Assembly (NCBI GenBank): GCA_934229335.1
Contig: CAKQDQ010000008.1
Location: 1-50,688 of the forward strand
Length of the DNA: 50,688 nucleotides
Direction: 5' to 3'
DNA from: an uncultured Prevotella sp.
GTDB taxonomy: Bacteria; Bacteroidota; Bacteroidia; Bacteroidales; Bacteroidaceae
This document shows positions 41,947 to 49,638 of this stretch, one piece after another. The notes beneath the pieces were generated by a model. That model ran no database searches. It worked only from the letters and a program-made list of their open reading frames with translations, and had not been told where the DNA came from. Positions within the stretch are counted from its first letter, which is position 1, and every line of letters begins with the position of its first letter. A program made the translations under genes and the position numbers.

Positions 41947-42741
41947 TTAATCATCCTGCGGTGCTGGCAGTGCAGCGAGAGCCTCGGCAGCAGAGAGAAT
42001 GTTATGGTTCTCCACGTCTTCGCGTATCTTACCGTCGCGTAGCATGATGTTACGTGAAGAGTATTGCGCTATCTCAGGGTTGTGAGTAACGAAGATAATC
42101 GTTCTGCCCTCGCTGTACAACTTCTGGAACAGCACCAGCATCTCAAAGGAAGTGCGAGTGTCGAGGTTACCCGTAGCCTCATCGGCAAGTATCACCGCAG
42201 GGTTATTTACCAACGCTCTGGCAATCGCCACACGCTGCATCTGTCCACCCGACATCTGGTTTGATTTGTGATACAGTCTGTTTGCCAGTCCCACAGCCTC
42301 AAGAGCCTTCACCGCAGCCTCACGCCTTTGAGCGGCATTATACTGCGAGTTGTACATAAGCGGCAGTTCTACGTTCTCTACAGAGGTAGTCTTGGCAAGC
42401 AGGTTGTAGTTCTGAAACACGAAGCCAATCTTGCGATTGCGCAACTTAGCACGCTGACTCTTCGACATTTTGCGCACCGACACACCATCGAGGTAATACT
42501 CTCCCGATGTAGGAGTGTCGAGACAGCCTAACTGGTTAAGCAGAGTAGACTTACCAGAGCCTGACGTTCCCATTATGGTCACAAACTCACCCTCGTATAT
42601 CTTGAACGAGACACCGCGGAGAGCCTTCACCGTTTCAGAGCCGACCTTGAATTCGCGACGCACATTGTCGAGTTCTATCACGACCTTGCGTGCCTCTTTG
42701 TTGGTAGCAGCGGCGTTGTTATTATCCTTCTCCATAGTCAT
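41947..42741 (-). CDS. MacB-type ABC transporter ATP-binding protein
   Basis: A 264-residue ATPase with Walker A GTSGSGKSTLLNQLGC near residue 64, Q-loop FVFQNYNLL, signature MSGGQMQRVAIARAL and Walker B VILADEATGNLD; the residue after the Walker B glutamate-aspartate pair order is DEA rather than the usual DEP. I chose the ATG at 42741, preceded by AGAGGAGA, because the longer reading from 42831 overlaps the adaptor gene stop. The Asn/Ala-rich first 20 residues are poorly conserved. It follows the adaptor gene by 13 bp. Confidence 0.92.
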   Translation of the reverse strand: MTMEKDNNNAAATNKEARKVVIELDNVRREFKVGSETVKALRGVSFKIYEGEFVTIMGTSGSGKSTLLNQLGCLDTPTSGEYYLDGVSVRKMSKSQRAKLRNRKIGFVFQNYNLLAKTTSVENVELPLMYNSQYNAAQRREAAVKALEAVGLANRLYHKSNQMSGGQMQRVAIARALVNNPAVILADEATGNLDTRTSFEMLVLFQKLYSEGRTIIFVTHNPEIAQYSSRNIMLRDGKIREDVENHNILSAAEALAALPAPQDD

Positions 42742-42754
42742 TAGTCTCCTCTTA

Positions 42755-43933
42755 TTAGTTCTTCTTATCCTTCTTGCTTGATGGTGGTTTTGGCATGAAG
42801 GGGTTATCATTGCCCTTAGCGTCAGCCTCACCGCCTTCGGTAGCCAGGTTAAAGTCTGTCACAACCTGCTGTCCTGCCTTCAGTCCTCCCTTAATCTCAG
42901 TCAAGGTACCGTTAGTGATACCCGTAGTAACAGGGATAGCGCGGAACACGTTATTCTCTAAAACCCAAACCTTATTCTTGCCTTGGCAGTCCTGAATGCT
43001 CTGCTCCTTCGTCAGCATCTTCTCGTTAGGAGTGAACTGCAGTGCCTTGGTAGGAACGCTGAGCACATTTTTAGCCTCCTTGGTGAAGATGGTAACGTTG
43101 GCTGTAAGACCAGGTTTCAGTTTGAGGTCATTGTTCTGTGCAGAGATAACCACCTCGTAAGTCACGACGTTACTCTCCGTAGTAGCCACCTGTCTTACCT
43201 GAGTCACCTGACCCGTGAAGGTGTCGTCAGGGTAAGCGTCAACCGTAAACTCTACGCGTGCACCCTGTCGTACCTCGCCAATGTCAGCCTCGTCGATGTC
43301 GGCAATAACCTGCATCTTTGTCAAGTCCTGTGCTATGGTGAAGAGTTCAGGTGTGTTGAACGAAGCCGCCACGGTCTGACCCTCTTCTACAGACTTAGAG
43401 AGCACAATGCCATCGATAGGAGAAGTGATAGTAGCGTAGCCGAGGTTAGTCTCCGCCTTCTTCACGTTCTCAGTTGCAGTACGTACGCTTTGCAAAGCCT
43501 GGTCGTAGGTAAGGCGCGCCTGTTCGTAGTCGTTGGCAGAGACAAGTCCCTTGTTATACAATGTCTTGTAGCGGTCAAAGTTTGCCTTCTGGTAGCTCAG
43601 CGAACTCTTAGCAGAAGAGAGTTGCGCCTTAGCAGAAGCTAATTCGCTGAGCAGGTTAGTCTTGTCGAGTTCAGCAATCACCTGTCCCTTCTTCACAACG
43701 CTGTTATAGTCCACATAGAGGTGAGCCACAATACCGCTCACCTGCGTACCTACCGTGACGCTCGTTACAGGCTCTAACGTACCCGTTGCGGTGACACTGG
43801 TGGTGATATCCTTTGTCTCCGCCTTCGCGGTATTATAAGTTACCGTGTTTTCTTTCTTGCCTCCAGAGAGGAGCCATGTGGCAATGCCTATCACCGCCAC
43901 TATTGCTATTGCAATGTATATTTTCTTTTTCAT
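42755..43933 (-). CDS. periplasmic adaptor protein, MacA/HlyD type
   Basis: A 392-residue membrane-fusion protein with an N-terminal anchor helix (about 5-24), a split lipoyl/beta-barrel (GTLEPVTSVTVGTQVSGIV near residue 51 and TITSPIDGIVLSKSVEEGQTV near 172) and a coiled-coil hairpin between them (about 95-160, rich in Ala, Lys, Gln). It links the MacB-like pump to the TolC-like channel. The C-terminus is a Lys/Pro-rich tail. It follows the TolC gene by 48 bp. Confidence 0.93.
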   Translation of the reverse strand: MKKKIYIAIAIVAVIGIATWLLSGGKKENTVTYNTAKAETKDITTSVTATGTLEPVTSVTVGTQVSGIVAHLYVDYNSVVKKGQVIAELDKTNLLSELASAKAQLSSAKSSLSYQKANFDRYKTLYNKGLVSANDYEQARLTYDQALQSVRTATENVKKAETNLGYATITSPIDGIVLSKSVEEGQTVAASFNTPELFTIAQDLTKMQVIADIDEADIGEVRQGARVEFTVDAYPDDTFTGQVTQVRQVATTESNVVTYEVVISAQNNDLKLKPGLTANVTIFTKEAKNVLSVPTKALQFTPNEKMLTKEQSIQDCQGKNKVWVLENNVFRAIPVTTGITNGTLTEIKGGLKAGQQVVTDFNLATEGGEADAKGNDNPFMPKPPSSKKDKKN

Positions 43934-43981
43934 CGTTATAGTTTATATAAATAAGGTGGTATATATACTAAGTTGATAGAT

Positions 43982-45316
43982 TTATTTCTTCTTGTAGAAC
44001 TCAAGCATCTTGAGGTTGAGAATGGTCATGTACTTAGACTGCAACTCACTTTGCTGCGCTGAGAGCAGACGAGTCTTGCCGTCTTGCAGTTCAGAGATAT
44101 TCTTCAGACCCACGGCAAACTGTTCAGAGAGCAGGTCGTAACTGTCTTTCGCGCTCTCCGTGCTAACCTTTGCCGCCTTGTACTGGTTTTGGTAGTTGCC
44201 AGCTTGAATCCAATAGTTCTCTATAGTGCTGTAAAGCGATGTCTGCTTGTCGCGAATGTCGAGCAGAGCCTCTTGCTTCTGAATGTTCGCCTTGTTAATA
44301 GCGGTGCGAGTAGAGCGTTGGTCAAAGATAGGTACACTGACCGTAACGCCAGCCCCAGTGCGCAGATTCGTCTTCATCTGCGATGCCCATCCGTCAGAGT
44401 TAAGGCTGTTGGTGCTCGTGCCAACCGATGCGTTGAGGCTCACTGTAGGCAGTCGTTGCGCCTTAGCTATCTTGCCTTGCAGTTCTGCACTCTGCACGCT
44501 GAGCAACGCACGCTTCAGTTCTGGACGATTATCAAGTGCTTCGCTGTACACACTCGTCATGCTCGGAATAGATTGCAGAGCCATGCCGTCGGTCATCTCT
44601 GGTGATGCTACGTCGAAGGCATCATCGTTAGTAATCTGCAACAACTCCTTCAACTGTCGGGTGTACGAACGTGCTTGGCTTTCAGCCTGCACCACGTTAT
44701 ATTCATCCTGTGCTCTCTGCGCAGTAAGTTGAGAGAAGTCCGCCTTACTCATCTGACCCACTTCGTACATCTGTTTGCCGCGGTTCTCGTTAAGCTTGGC
44801 AGCCTCAAGCGTAGCCTTGTTAACGTTAATCGCCTCCTTGGTGTAGAGAATCTGAATGTAGAGTTGCGCTATCTGTTCCTCAATGTTACGTGCAGACGTT
44901 ACGCTGTCCATCTCAGCCTGCTGCTCCGCAATAGAGTTCAGCTTCACTTGGTTGCGGTTACGGTTGCCGTTCCATACTGTCCAGTTTGCGCTAACGGTGT
45001 ATTGACCGTTGTAAGACACCTTGTCGATGCTCGATTCTACCTTACCATCGGTCACCGTTGCTACACCGCTCTTCTGCCACGGAGTGTAGTTCACGTTTTG
45101 ACTGGTAGAGAAATTCAGCGATGGCAACAACTGCGCCTTAGACAATTTTGTGTCTTCCGCTGCTGACAACTTAGTCAGTTTTGCCCTTTGCAGCGTGATG
45201 TTGTTGTCCATAGCATACTGTAGGCACTCCTCCATGGTCCACGTCTTAGCGTCGGCAGAGATTGCATTGCCCAAAGAAAGAGAGGCTAACAGTGCGATAA
45301 AAAGACTTTTTCTCAT
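43982..45316 (-). CDS. TolC-family outer-membrane efflux protein
   Basis: A 444-residue protein with a signal peptide (ending near SADA-K) and the TolC repeat: two copies of a long alpha-helical hairpin with a beta-strand pair (WTMEECLQYAMDNNITLQRAKL near residue 26; ELKRALLSVQSAELQGKIAKAQRLPTVSL near 263). It forms the outer-membrane channel for the MacA-MacB pump encoded downstream. As first gene of the operon it has a well-formed promoter (45356-45387). Length is typical of the family. Confidence 0.93.
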   Translation of the reverse strand: MRKSLFIALLASLSLGNAISADAKTWTMEECLQYAMDNNITLQRAKLTKLSAAEDTKLSKAQLLPSLNFSTSQNVNYTPWQKSGVATVTDGKVESSIDKVSYNGQYTVSANWTVWNGNRNRNQVKLNSIAEQQAEMDSVTSARNIEEQIAQLYIQILYTKEAINVNKATLEAAKLNENRGKQMYEVGQMSKADFSQLTAQRAQDEYNVVQAESQARSYTRQLKELLQITNDDAFDVASPEMTDGMALQSIPSMTSVYSEALDNRPELKRALLSVQSAELQGKIAKAQRLPTVSLNASVGTSTNSLNSDGWASQMKTNLRTGAGVTVSVPIFDQRSTRTAINKANIQKQEALLDIRDKQTSLYSTIENYWIQAGNYQNQYKAAKVSTESAKDSYDLLSEQFAVGLKNISELQDGKTRLLSAQQSELQSKYMTILNLKMLEFYKKK

Positions 45317-45355
45317 TGCTGTTTATATTGTTTTGTTAATCACTTTCAACGTTTG

Positions 45356-45387
45356 CAAAATTACTTTTTTTTCTTTTTTCAACCAAA
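45356..45387 (-). promoter_or_regulatory. promoter of the TolC-MacAB-LytS/LytTR operon
   Basis: On the minus strand TTTG (45387-45384), 20 nt (nearly all purines, an A/G run) and TAATTTTG (45363-45356). Predicted leader about 33 nt. Confidence 0.75.
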
Positions 45388-45513
45388 GGTTAACAATCAT
45401 GAAAGGCAAAATTTAAGCTTTCTTGGTCAAAAAAAGAATAACAGTATGGACGAAATGCCGATATTTTCCCGCTGTTTACTTTTTTTTACAGTTGAAAAAG
45501 AATCTTCCGCTAC

Positions 45514-45544
45514 TTCGTTAATTCACGAAAAATAATTACTTTTG
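45514..45544 (+). promoter_or_regulatory. promoter of the formyl-THF cyclo-ligase gene
   Basis: TACTTTTG (45537-45544) matches the -7 consensus; the -33 position (TTC at 45514-45516) is weak. Only 4 nt separate the box from the ATG at 45549, so the transcript should be leaderless. Confidence 0.55.
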
Positions 45545-45548
45545 CACC

Positions 45549-46121
45549 ATGATTGCAAAGAAAGACATACGAAAACAAATGAGACAAGAGAAGTCTCAAC
45601 ATGACAGAGCAGAGCTAAAAACGTTGTCGCAAGCATTGTGCGCTAAACTGTTAAAGCATCCTCAGGTGCTCAACGCACAGGTAGTGCTGCTCTATTGGGC
45701 TTTACCCGATGAAGTATGCTGCGATAACGTAGTGACAACACTGGCGAAAATGGGTAAGACAGTACTCCTGCCGAAGGTGGTAAGCGATACTATGATGACC
45801 GTACACCGTTTTACCTCGGTTGCAGACATGACGAAAGGAGCCTTCGGAATACTTGAACCAACGGGAGCAAACATAGAGATAGAGACCTTACGCCACCTTG
45901 ACGACAAGGCGAAAGAAGCGGAGAAAGGCCTGGTGGCAGTAGTGCCAGGAATGGCGTTCGACCGTGAAGGACACCGCTTAGGACGAGGAAAAGGATACTA
46001 TGACAGATTCCTCGCACAGTTGCCAGACGCGTACCGCATAGGCGTGTGCTTCCCCTTTCAGTTGATAGACGAAGTGCCCACAGAAGAAAGCGATGTAGTT
46101 ATGAATGAAGTGATTTACTAA
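45549..46121 (+). CDS. 5-formyltetrahydrofolate cyclo-ligase
   Basis: Converts 5-formyl-THF to 5,10-methenyl-THF with ATP in one-carbon metabolism. The 190-residue protein shows KKDIRKQMR at the start, LYWALPDEV near residue 48, a conserved FGILEPTG near 97 and the phosphate-binding GRGKGYYDRFL near 143. Length fits the YgfA/MTHFS family. The start ATG has no ribosome-binding sequence and lies at the predicted transcription start. It is divergent from the TolC operon. Confidence 0.93.
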   Translation: MIAKKDIRKQMRQEKSQHDRAELKTLSQALCAKLLKHPQVLNAQVVLLYWALPDEVCCDNVVTTLAKMGKTVLLPKVVSDTMMTVHRFTSVADMTKGAFGILEPTGANIEIETLRHLDDKAKEAEKGLVAVVPGMAFDREGHRLGRGKGYYDRFLAQLPDAYRIGVCFPFQLIDEVPTEESDVVMNEVIY

Positions 46122-46169
46122 CGAAACGTAACAAATTATTAATAATTTTATAGAAAGTGTTAGTAAAAT

Positions 46170-46200
46170 TTTGCAGAACAATATTTTTTAGCTATATTTG
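46170..46200 (+). promoter_or_regulatory. promoter of the RSH gene
   Basis: TTTG (46170-46173), 19 nt and TATATTTG (46193-46200). The predicted leader is about 80 nt. Confidence 0.7.
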
Positions 46201-46276
46201 CAAAATATTCTATATTTTATTTTAATGACTGAAAGTACGGTATAGAATCTCTTATTATTGTAACAGTAACAACTTC

Positions 46277-46285
46277 AGGAGGTGA
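46277..46285 (+). promoter_or_regulatory. near-perfect Shine-Dalgarno sequence of the RSH gene
   Basis: AGGAGGTGA lies 3 nt before ATG 46289 and matches the anti-Shine-Dalgarno for nine bases. Such a site is rare among the genes of this window, which mostly have A-rich leaders. Confidence 0.75.
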
Positions 46286-46288
46286 CTT

Positions 46289-48178
46289 ATGTGTAACATC
46301 GAGATAACAGAAGACGAGATTCGTCGTAGGGCAGGGGAGGTCTTCTCCGCAATGGAAGGCCGCTCTTCGTTGAGCGAAATGCAAATGATGAAAGATGCCT
46401 TTAACTTCGCGTATGAAGCGCATAAAAATCAACGCCGCAAAACAGGCGAACCGTACATCATTCATCCTATCGCAGTAGCAAAGATTATAGCAGAAGAGTT
46501 ACAGCTCGGAGCACAACCAGTGTGCGCTGCCTTCCTCCATGATGTAGTGGAAGATACTCCTTGTACTAACGAAAAGATACGCGAGCTCTTCGGATACGAT
46601 GTAGCGTTCCTCGTAAAGGTAGTAACTAAGCAGCCGAAGAAAAAGTATGCAATGTCGAAGCAGCTTGATAACTTCAAGCAAATGCTCGACTCTGTGCATT
46701 ACGATATAAGAGCAATACTCATAAAGTTGGCGGATAGACTGCACAATATGCGCACGCTTGACTCTATGAGACCAGACAAACAGATGAAGATAGCGGGCGA
46801 GACAGACTACTTCTACGCACCGCTCGCTAACAGATTAGGGTTCTATACCATCAAGATAGAGTTGGAAAACCTCTCCTTCCGCTTCCGTTGCCCACAGATA
46901 TACGAGAAGATTCTGCAAATGATAGAGCAGGACAAAGAGCGCGATAAGGTAAGGCTAAAGGCGTTTGAAGATAAGATTGACGACATATTGACGTCGCACG
47001 GCATACGCTATCGCAGGGAAGTGGCCTACAAACAACCATATAATATATGGAGAAGAATAAACACTCAGAAGGTGGATTATGAACATCTTGAAGGTCGACA
47101 TTTTACAAGAATCGTCTTTCCTGAAGATGTATACGTGTCTGAAAAGAATATGTGCCTTAACATATATTCATTGCTTACCGACAACTTCAAGGAGCGTCCA
47201 AACTCTATTATCAACTATGTAGACCAACCTAAGCAGAACGGTTACCAAAGCTTCCATACGCAGTTGCTCTCTGACTACGGTGTGTGGGAAGAAATACACA
47301 TACAGTCTGAACGCATGACCAAGAAGTCACACCTCGGCTATATGCTTGAGGCAGGAAAGAGTGACCAGGTAATCTACGAGTGGTTAGAGCGTTTCCGCAG
47401 CGTGTTGAAGGACGTAGCGAAGAACAGTAACGAGGGTGCCGACTTCTTTATAGAGTCAGTTCGCGCTTCGTTCTATAATGATGATATTCGCGTTTATACC
47501 CCAGAGGGTAAGGCGTTGAAGCTGCCCAAGAACTCCAGTGCTATTGATTTCGCATTTGAAATACACACAGAGGTGGGCATGCATGCCAAGTATGCCAAGA
47601 TAAACGGGCATCTCGCGTCGGTAAAGACAATACTGAAGAGAGGCGACAGTGTGGAGATTGGCACTGATCCTCATTCGTGGCCGCAGAGCGATTGGGTAAG
47701 ATACGCAAAGTCATATAAGGCACTAAAGAACATTCATATGTATCTTGAGCACGCGCCTAAACCGCAGTTTGCAAGGTGTCCAGTGTGCAACCCTATACCG
47801 GGAGAGGAGGTAATAGGATTCAAAAACGCTGATGGCACGATTGAAGTACACAGGCGTGACTGCGCTGATGCTATCAGTTTAGCTTCTCGTTTCGGTGACA
47901 GCATAGTGCCAGTGGATTACAAAGAAGATGCCAACGTGCTGTTCTCCGCCAGCCTTACTGCTAAGGCTGTAGACAGACAGCATTTGTTAAGCGATATTAT
48001 TGACAGTATATCAAACAAGCTTCACCTTAGTATCAACGAGCTTCACACAATAACAGAAGAGGAAATAGTAACCTGCCATATCGACTTCATGGTGCATAGC
48101 TACAGTGAACTGCAAACTATTGTGCAGAGTGTGCTTGACATTCCTGCGGTAGATGAGGTTACATTCAAAAATAAATAA
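46289..48178 (+). CDS. RelA/SpoT homologue (RSH), hydrolase motifs intact, synthetase site eroded
   Basis: A 629-residue protein of ppGpp metabolism. The HD hydrolase domain is complete: H59, HD84-85, ED88-89 and KLADRLHN at 146-153. In the synthetase domain (about 235-360) the aspartate of the usual DLxAxRI motif aligns with G269 in EGRHFTRIVF, and EVQIRT reads EIHIQS (335-340), so synthesis is probably lost. A TGS domain follows (about 399-460), then a short Cys-containing region (CPVC, HRRDC; about 495-530) and an ACT-like domain (about 545-629). The helical region between TGS and Cys parts is shortened compared with the 720-750 residues usual for long RSHs. Likely a SpoT-like ppGpp hydrolase with regulatory domains. 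Confidence 0.88.
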   Translation: MCNIEITEDEIRRRAGEVFSAMEGRSSLSEMQMMKDAFNFAYEAHKNQRRKTGEPYIIHPIAVAKIIAEELQLGAQPVCAAFLHDVVEDTPCTNEKIRELFGYDVAFLVKVVTKQPKKKYAMSKQLDNFKQMLDSVHYDIRAILIKLADRLHNMRTLDSMRPDKQMKIAGETDYFYAPLANRLGFYTIKIELENLSFRFRCPQIYEKILQMIEQDKERDKVRLKAFEDKIDDILTSHGIRYRREVAYKQPYNIWRRINTQKVDYEHLEGRHFTRIVFPEDVYVSEKNMCLNIYSLLTDNFKERPNSIINYVDQPKQNGYQSFHTQLLSDYGVWEEIHIQSERMTKKSHLGYMLEAGKSDQVIYEWLERFRSVLKDVAKNSNEGADFFIESVRASFYNDDIRVYTPEGKALKLPKNSSAIDFAFEIHTEVGMHAKYAKINGHLASVKTILKRGDSVEIGTDPHSWPQSDWVRYAKSYKALKNIHMYLEHAPKPQFARCPVCNPIPGEEVIGFKNADGTIEVHRRDCADAISLASRFGDSIVPVDYKEDANVLFSASLTAKAVDRQHLLSDIIDSISNKLHLSINELHTITEEEIVTCHIDFMVHSYSELQTIVQSVLDIPAVDEVTFKNK

Positions 48179-48193
48179 AAGATGTTAATATTT

Positions 48194-48224
48194 TTGCATG
48201 ATTCACTTCTAAGTCATAACTTTG
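48194..48224 (+). promoter_or_regulatory. promoter of the sigma factor gene
   Basis: TTG (48194-48196), 20 nt and TAACTTTG (48217-48224), giving a leader of about 94 nt. Confidence 0.72.
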
Positions 48225-48324
48225 CACAATTCAAGCCGTAAATATATAAAAATCGGATTAAATAAATACATTAATAAAACGTTAGCCTATCGATACACCT
48301 TTACTTAACTAAAAGATTAAGAAA

Positions 48325-48924
48325 ATGAATACACTCACTCAGTGTTCAGACGAAGAGTTGGTACAGCTGTATGTACATGGTAGTAACCGTGCGTTCGATG
48401 AATTATTGGCACGCACTCAGAATGGTATCTTCTCGTATATCATATTTATTGTACACAACGAAGAGGTGGCTAATGACATCTTTCAAGAAACATTCCTGAA
48501 GGCTATAACAAAGATTCGGGACGGGAAGTATGTTACTTCCGGTAAGTTCAATGCGTGGTTGATACGCATTGCGCATAATGTTATAATGGATTGGTATAGA
48601 AGGCAACGCACGAAGAACCTCGTTGATACAAGTGTCGACGATATGACAATAGCGCAAATGAGTGATGTCCAGTTGATGGAAACGTCGAAAGAGGACATTA
48701 TGAGCAATAAGCAAGTGTTGTCTGATGTACGCACTCTGATGAAGTTCTTGCCAGAGTCGCAGCGTGAAGTGGTACGGATGCGCTTCTATCAAGACTATTC
48801 TTTCAAGGAGATAGCGGAGCTTACGGGGGTGAGTATCAATACAAGCCTCGGTAGAATGCGTTACGCACTTATTAATATGAGGCGTCTTGCAAGAGAGAAC
48901 AATATGCAGTTGCAGTTTGCATAA
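48325..48924 (+). CDS. ECF-type RNA polymerase sigma factor
   Basis: A 199-residue sigma-70 family protein with region 2 (about 20-88: FDELLARTQNGIFSYIIFIVHNEEVANDIFQETFLKA, then FNAWLIRIAHNVIMDWYRR) and region 4 (about 138-190: FLPESQREVVRMRFYQDYSFKEIAELTGVSINTSLGRMRYA). Regions 1 and 3 are absent. No anti-sigma factor gene follows; the next gene is convergent, so control may be by other means. Its own promoter matches the primary sigma type, with no sign of self-recognition. Confidence 0.93.
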   Translation: MNTLTQCSDEELVQLYVHGSNRAFDELLARTQNGIFSYIIFIVHNEEVANDIFQETFLKAITKIRDGKYVTSGKFNAWLIRIAHNVIMDWYRRQRTKNLVDTSVDDMTIAQMSDVQLMETSKEDIMSNKQVLSDVRTLMKFLPESQREVVRMRFYQDYSFKEIAELTGVSINTSLGRMRYALINMRRLARENNMQLQFA

Positions 48925-48930
48925 ATAGTT

Positions 48931-48985
48931 AAGGCTGGTTCAAAAGGTCGTGATTACGTAAGTAATAACCTTTAGAACCAGCCTT
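48931..48985. terminator. long hairpin between convergent genes
   Basis: AAGGCTGGTTC (48931-48941) pairs with GAACCAGCCTT (48975-48985), and AAAGGT/ACCTTT continue the stem inside. T runs are short on both sides, so it may work as a weak bidirectional terminator for the sigma factor gene and the DUF1963 gene. Confidence 0.6.
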
Positions 48986-49009
48986 AAATGTTTTCTTACA
49001 GAACCTTTT

Positions 49010-49630
49010 TCAACTGTAATATAAAGCTCCTACGGCTTTACCCCATTCACGATTGGCAAGTGCGTTACGCTCGATCATGATGAAGTACATGCCGCAGTCG
49101 TAGAAACGCAGGTTCCAATCGTCCTCCTCGTCTATCTGAAGAAGAGCGATGTGGTCTGGGTATGTGGACTGTATCTCGTCCATGTAGGGAATAGAAAGCA
49201 TGGCGTGCCCATCGGTCTCATGTCCTGATATATGCTCAAAGGACATCCCTTCGGCTGTGGCGAACACACTCTCGGTAGTGCCCTCCCAGTGTAATTCGTA
49301 TGGAGTAAGGTTGTCTTCTTGTTCAGAATATACCACGACAGGAGACTCATGATAGTCTATTGGTGTGTCATGCTCGCCCAGAAAGTAGTTAATCGGGGCG
49401 AAGAAGTATAACATTCCTGTATGTGGCAAGATACCTTCGCTGTCCAATGAGGCAATATCCCTACAACGAATTTGGCAGATAAAGGTCAGCGGTTCCATGT
49501 AGTCGCCGTCTTTGTCTTGTACTTTTACGCAGGGGTAGGGCACCTCCTTAGGTAAATCTGGTGCCCCCCACCAGTGGCTTTTGCCAACAAGAGATTGGTT
49601 GGAGCGGACATTTTTTAGTTTAATAGCCAT
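49010..49630 (-). CDS. DUF1963 / YwqG-like protein
   Basis: A 206-residue cytoplasmic protein of the YwqG/DUF1963 family. Signatures are KSHWWGAPDLPKEVPYP near residue 17, PLTFICQIRCRDIASLD near 47, GMLYFFAPINYF near 72 and HIALLQIDEEDDWNLRFYDCGMYFIMI near 158. The family's function is unknown; the FYDCGMYFIMI end is the most conserved block. It follows the GH43 gene by 8 bp on the same strand direction (GH43 stop 49639), so the order of transcription is GH43 first, then this gene. Confidence 0.85.
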   Translation of the reverse strand: MAIKLKNVRSNQSLVGKSHWWGAPDLPKEVPYPCVKVQDKDGDYMEPLTFICQIRCRDIASLDSEGILPHTGMLYFFAPINYFLGEHDTPIDYHESPVVVYSEQEDNLTPYELHWEGTTESVFATAEGMSFEHISGHETDGHAMLSIPYMDEIQSTYPDHIALLQIDEEDDWNLRFYDCGMYFIMIERNALANREWGKAVGALYYS

Positions 49631-49638
49631 CTTCTTTC

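Noticed and set aside
40469..45316. Antibiotic-resistance island
   Set aside because: MacAB-TolC operons with LytS/LytTR genes are ordinary chromosomal systems here; no mobility genes or codon shift were seen beyond one MITE-like element.
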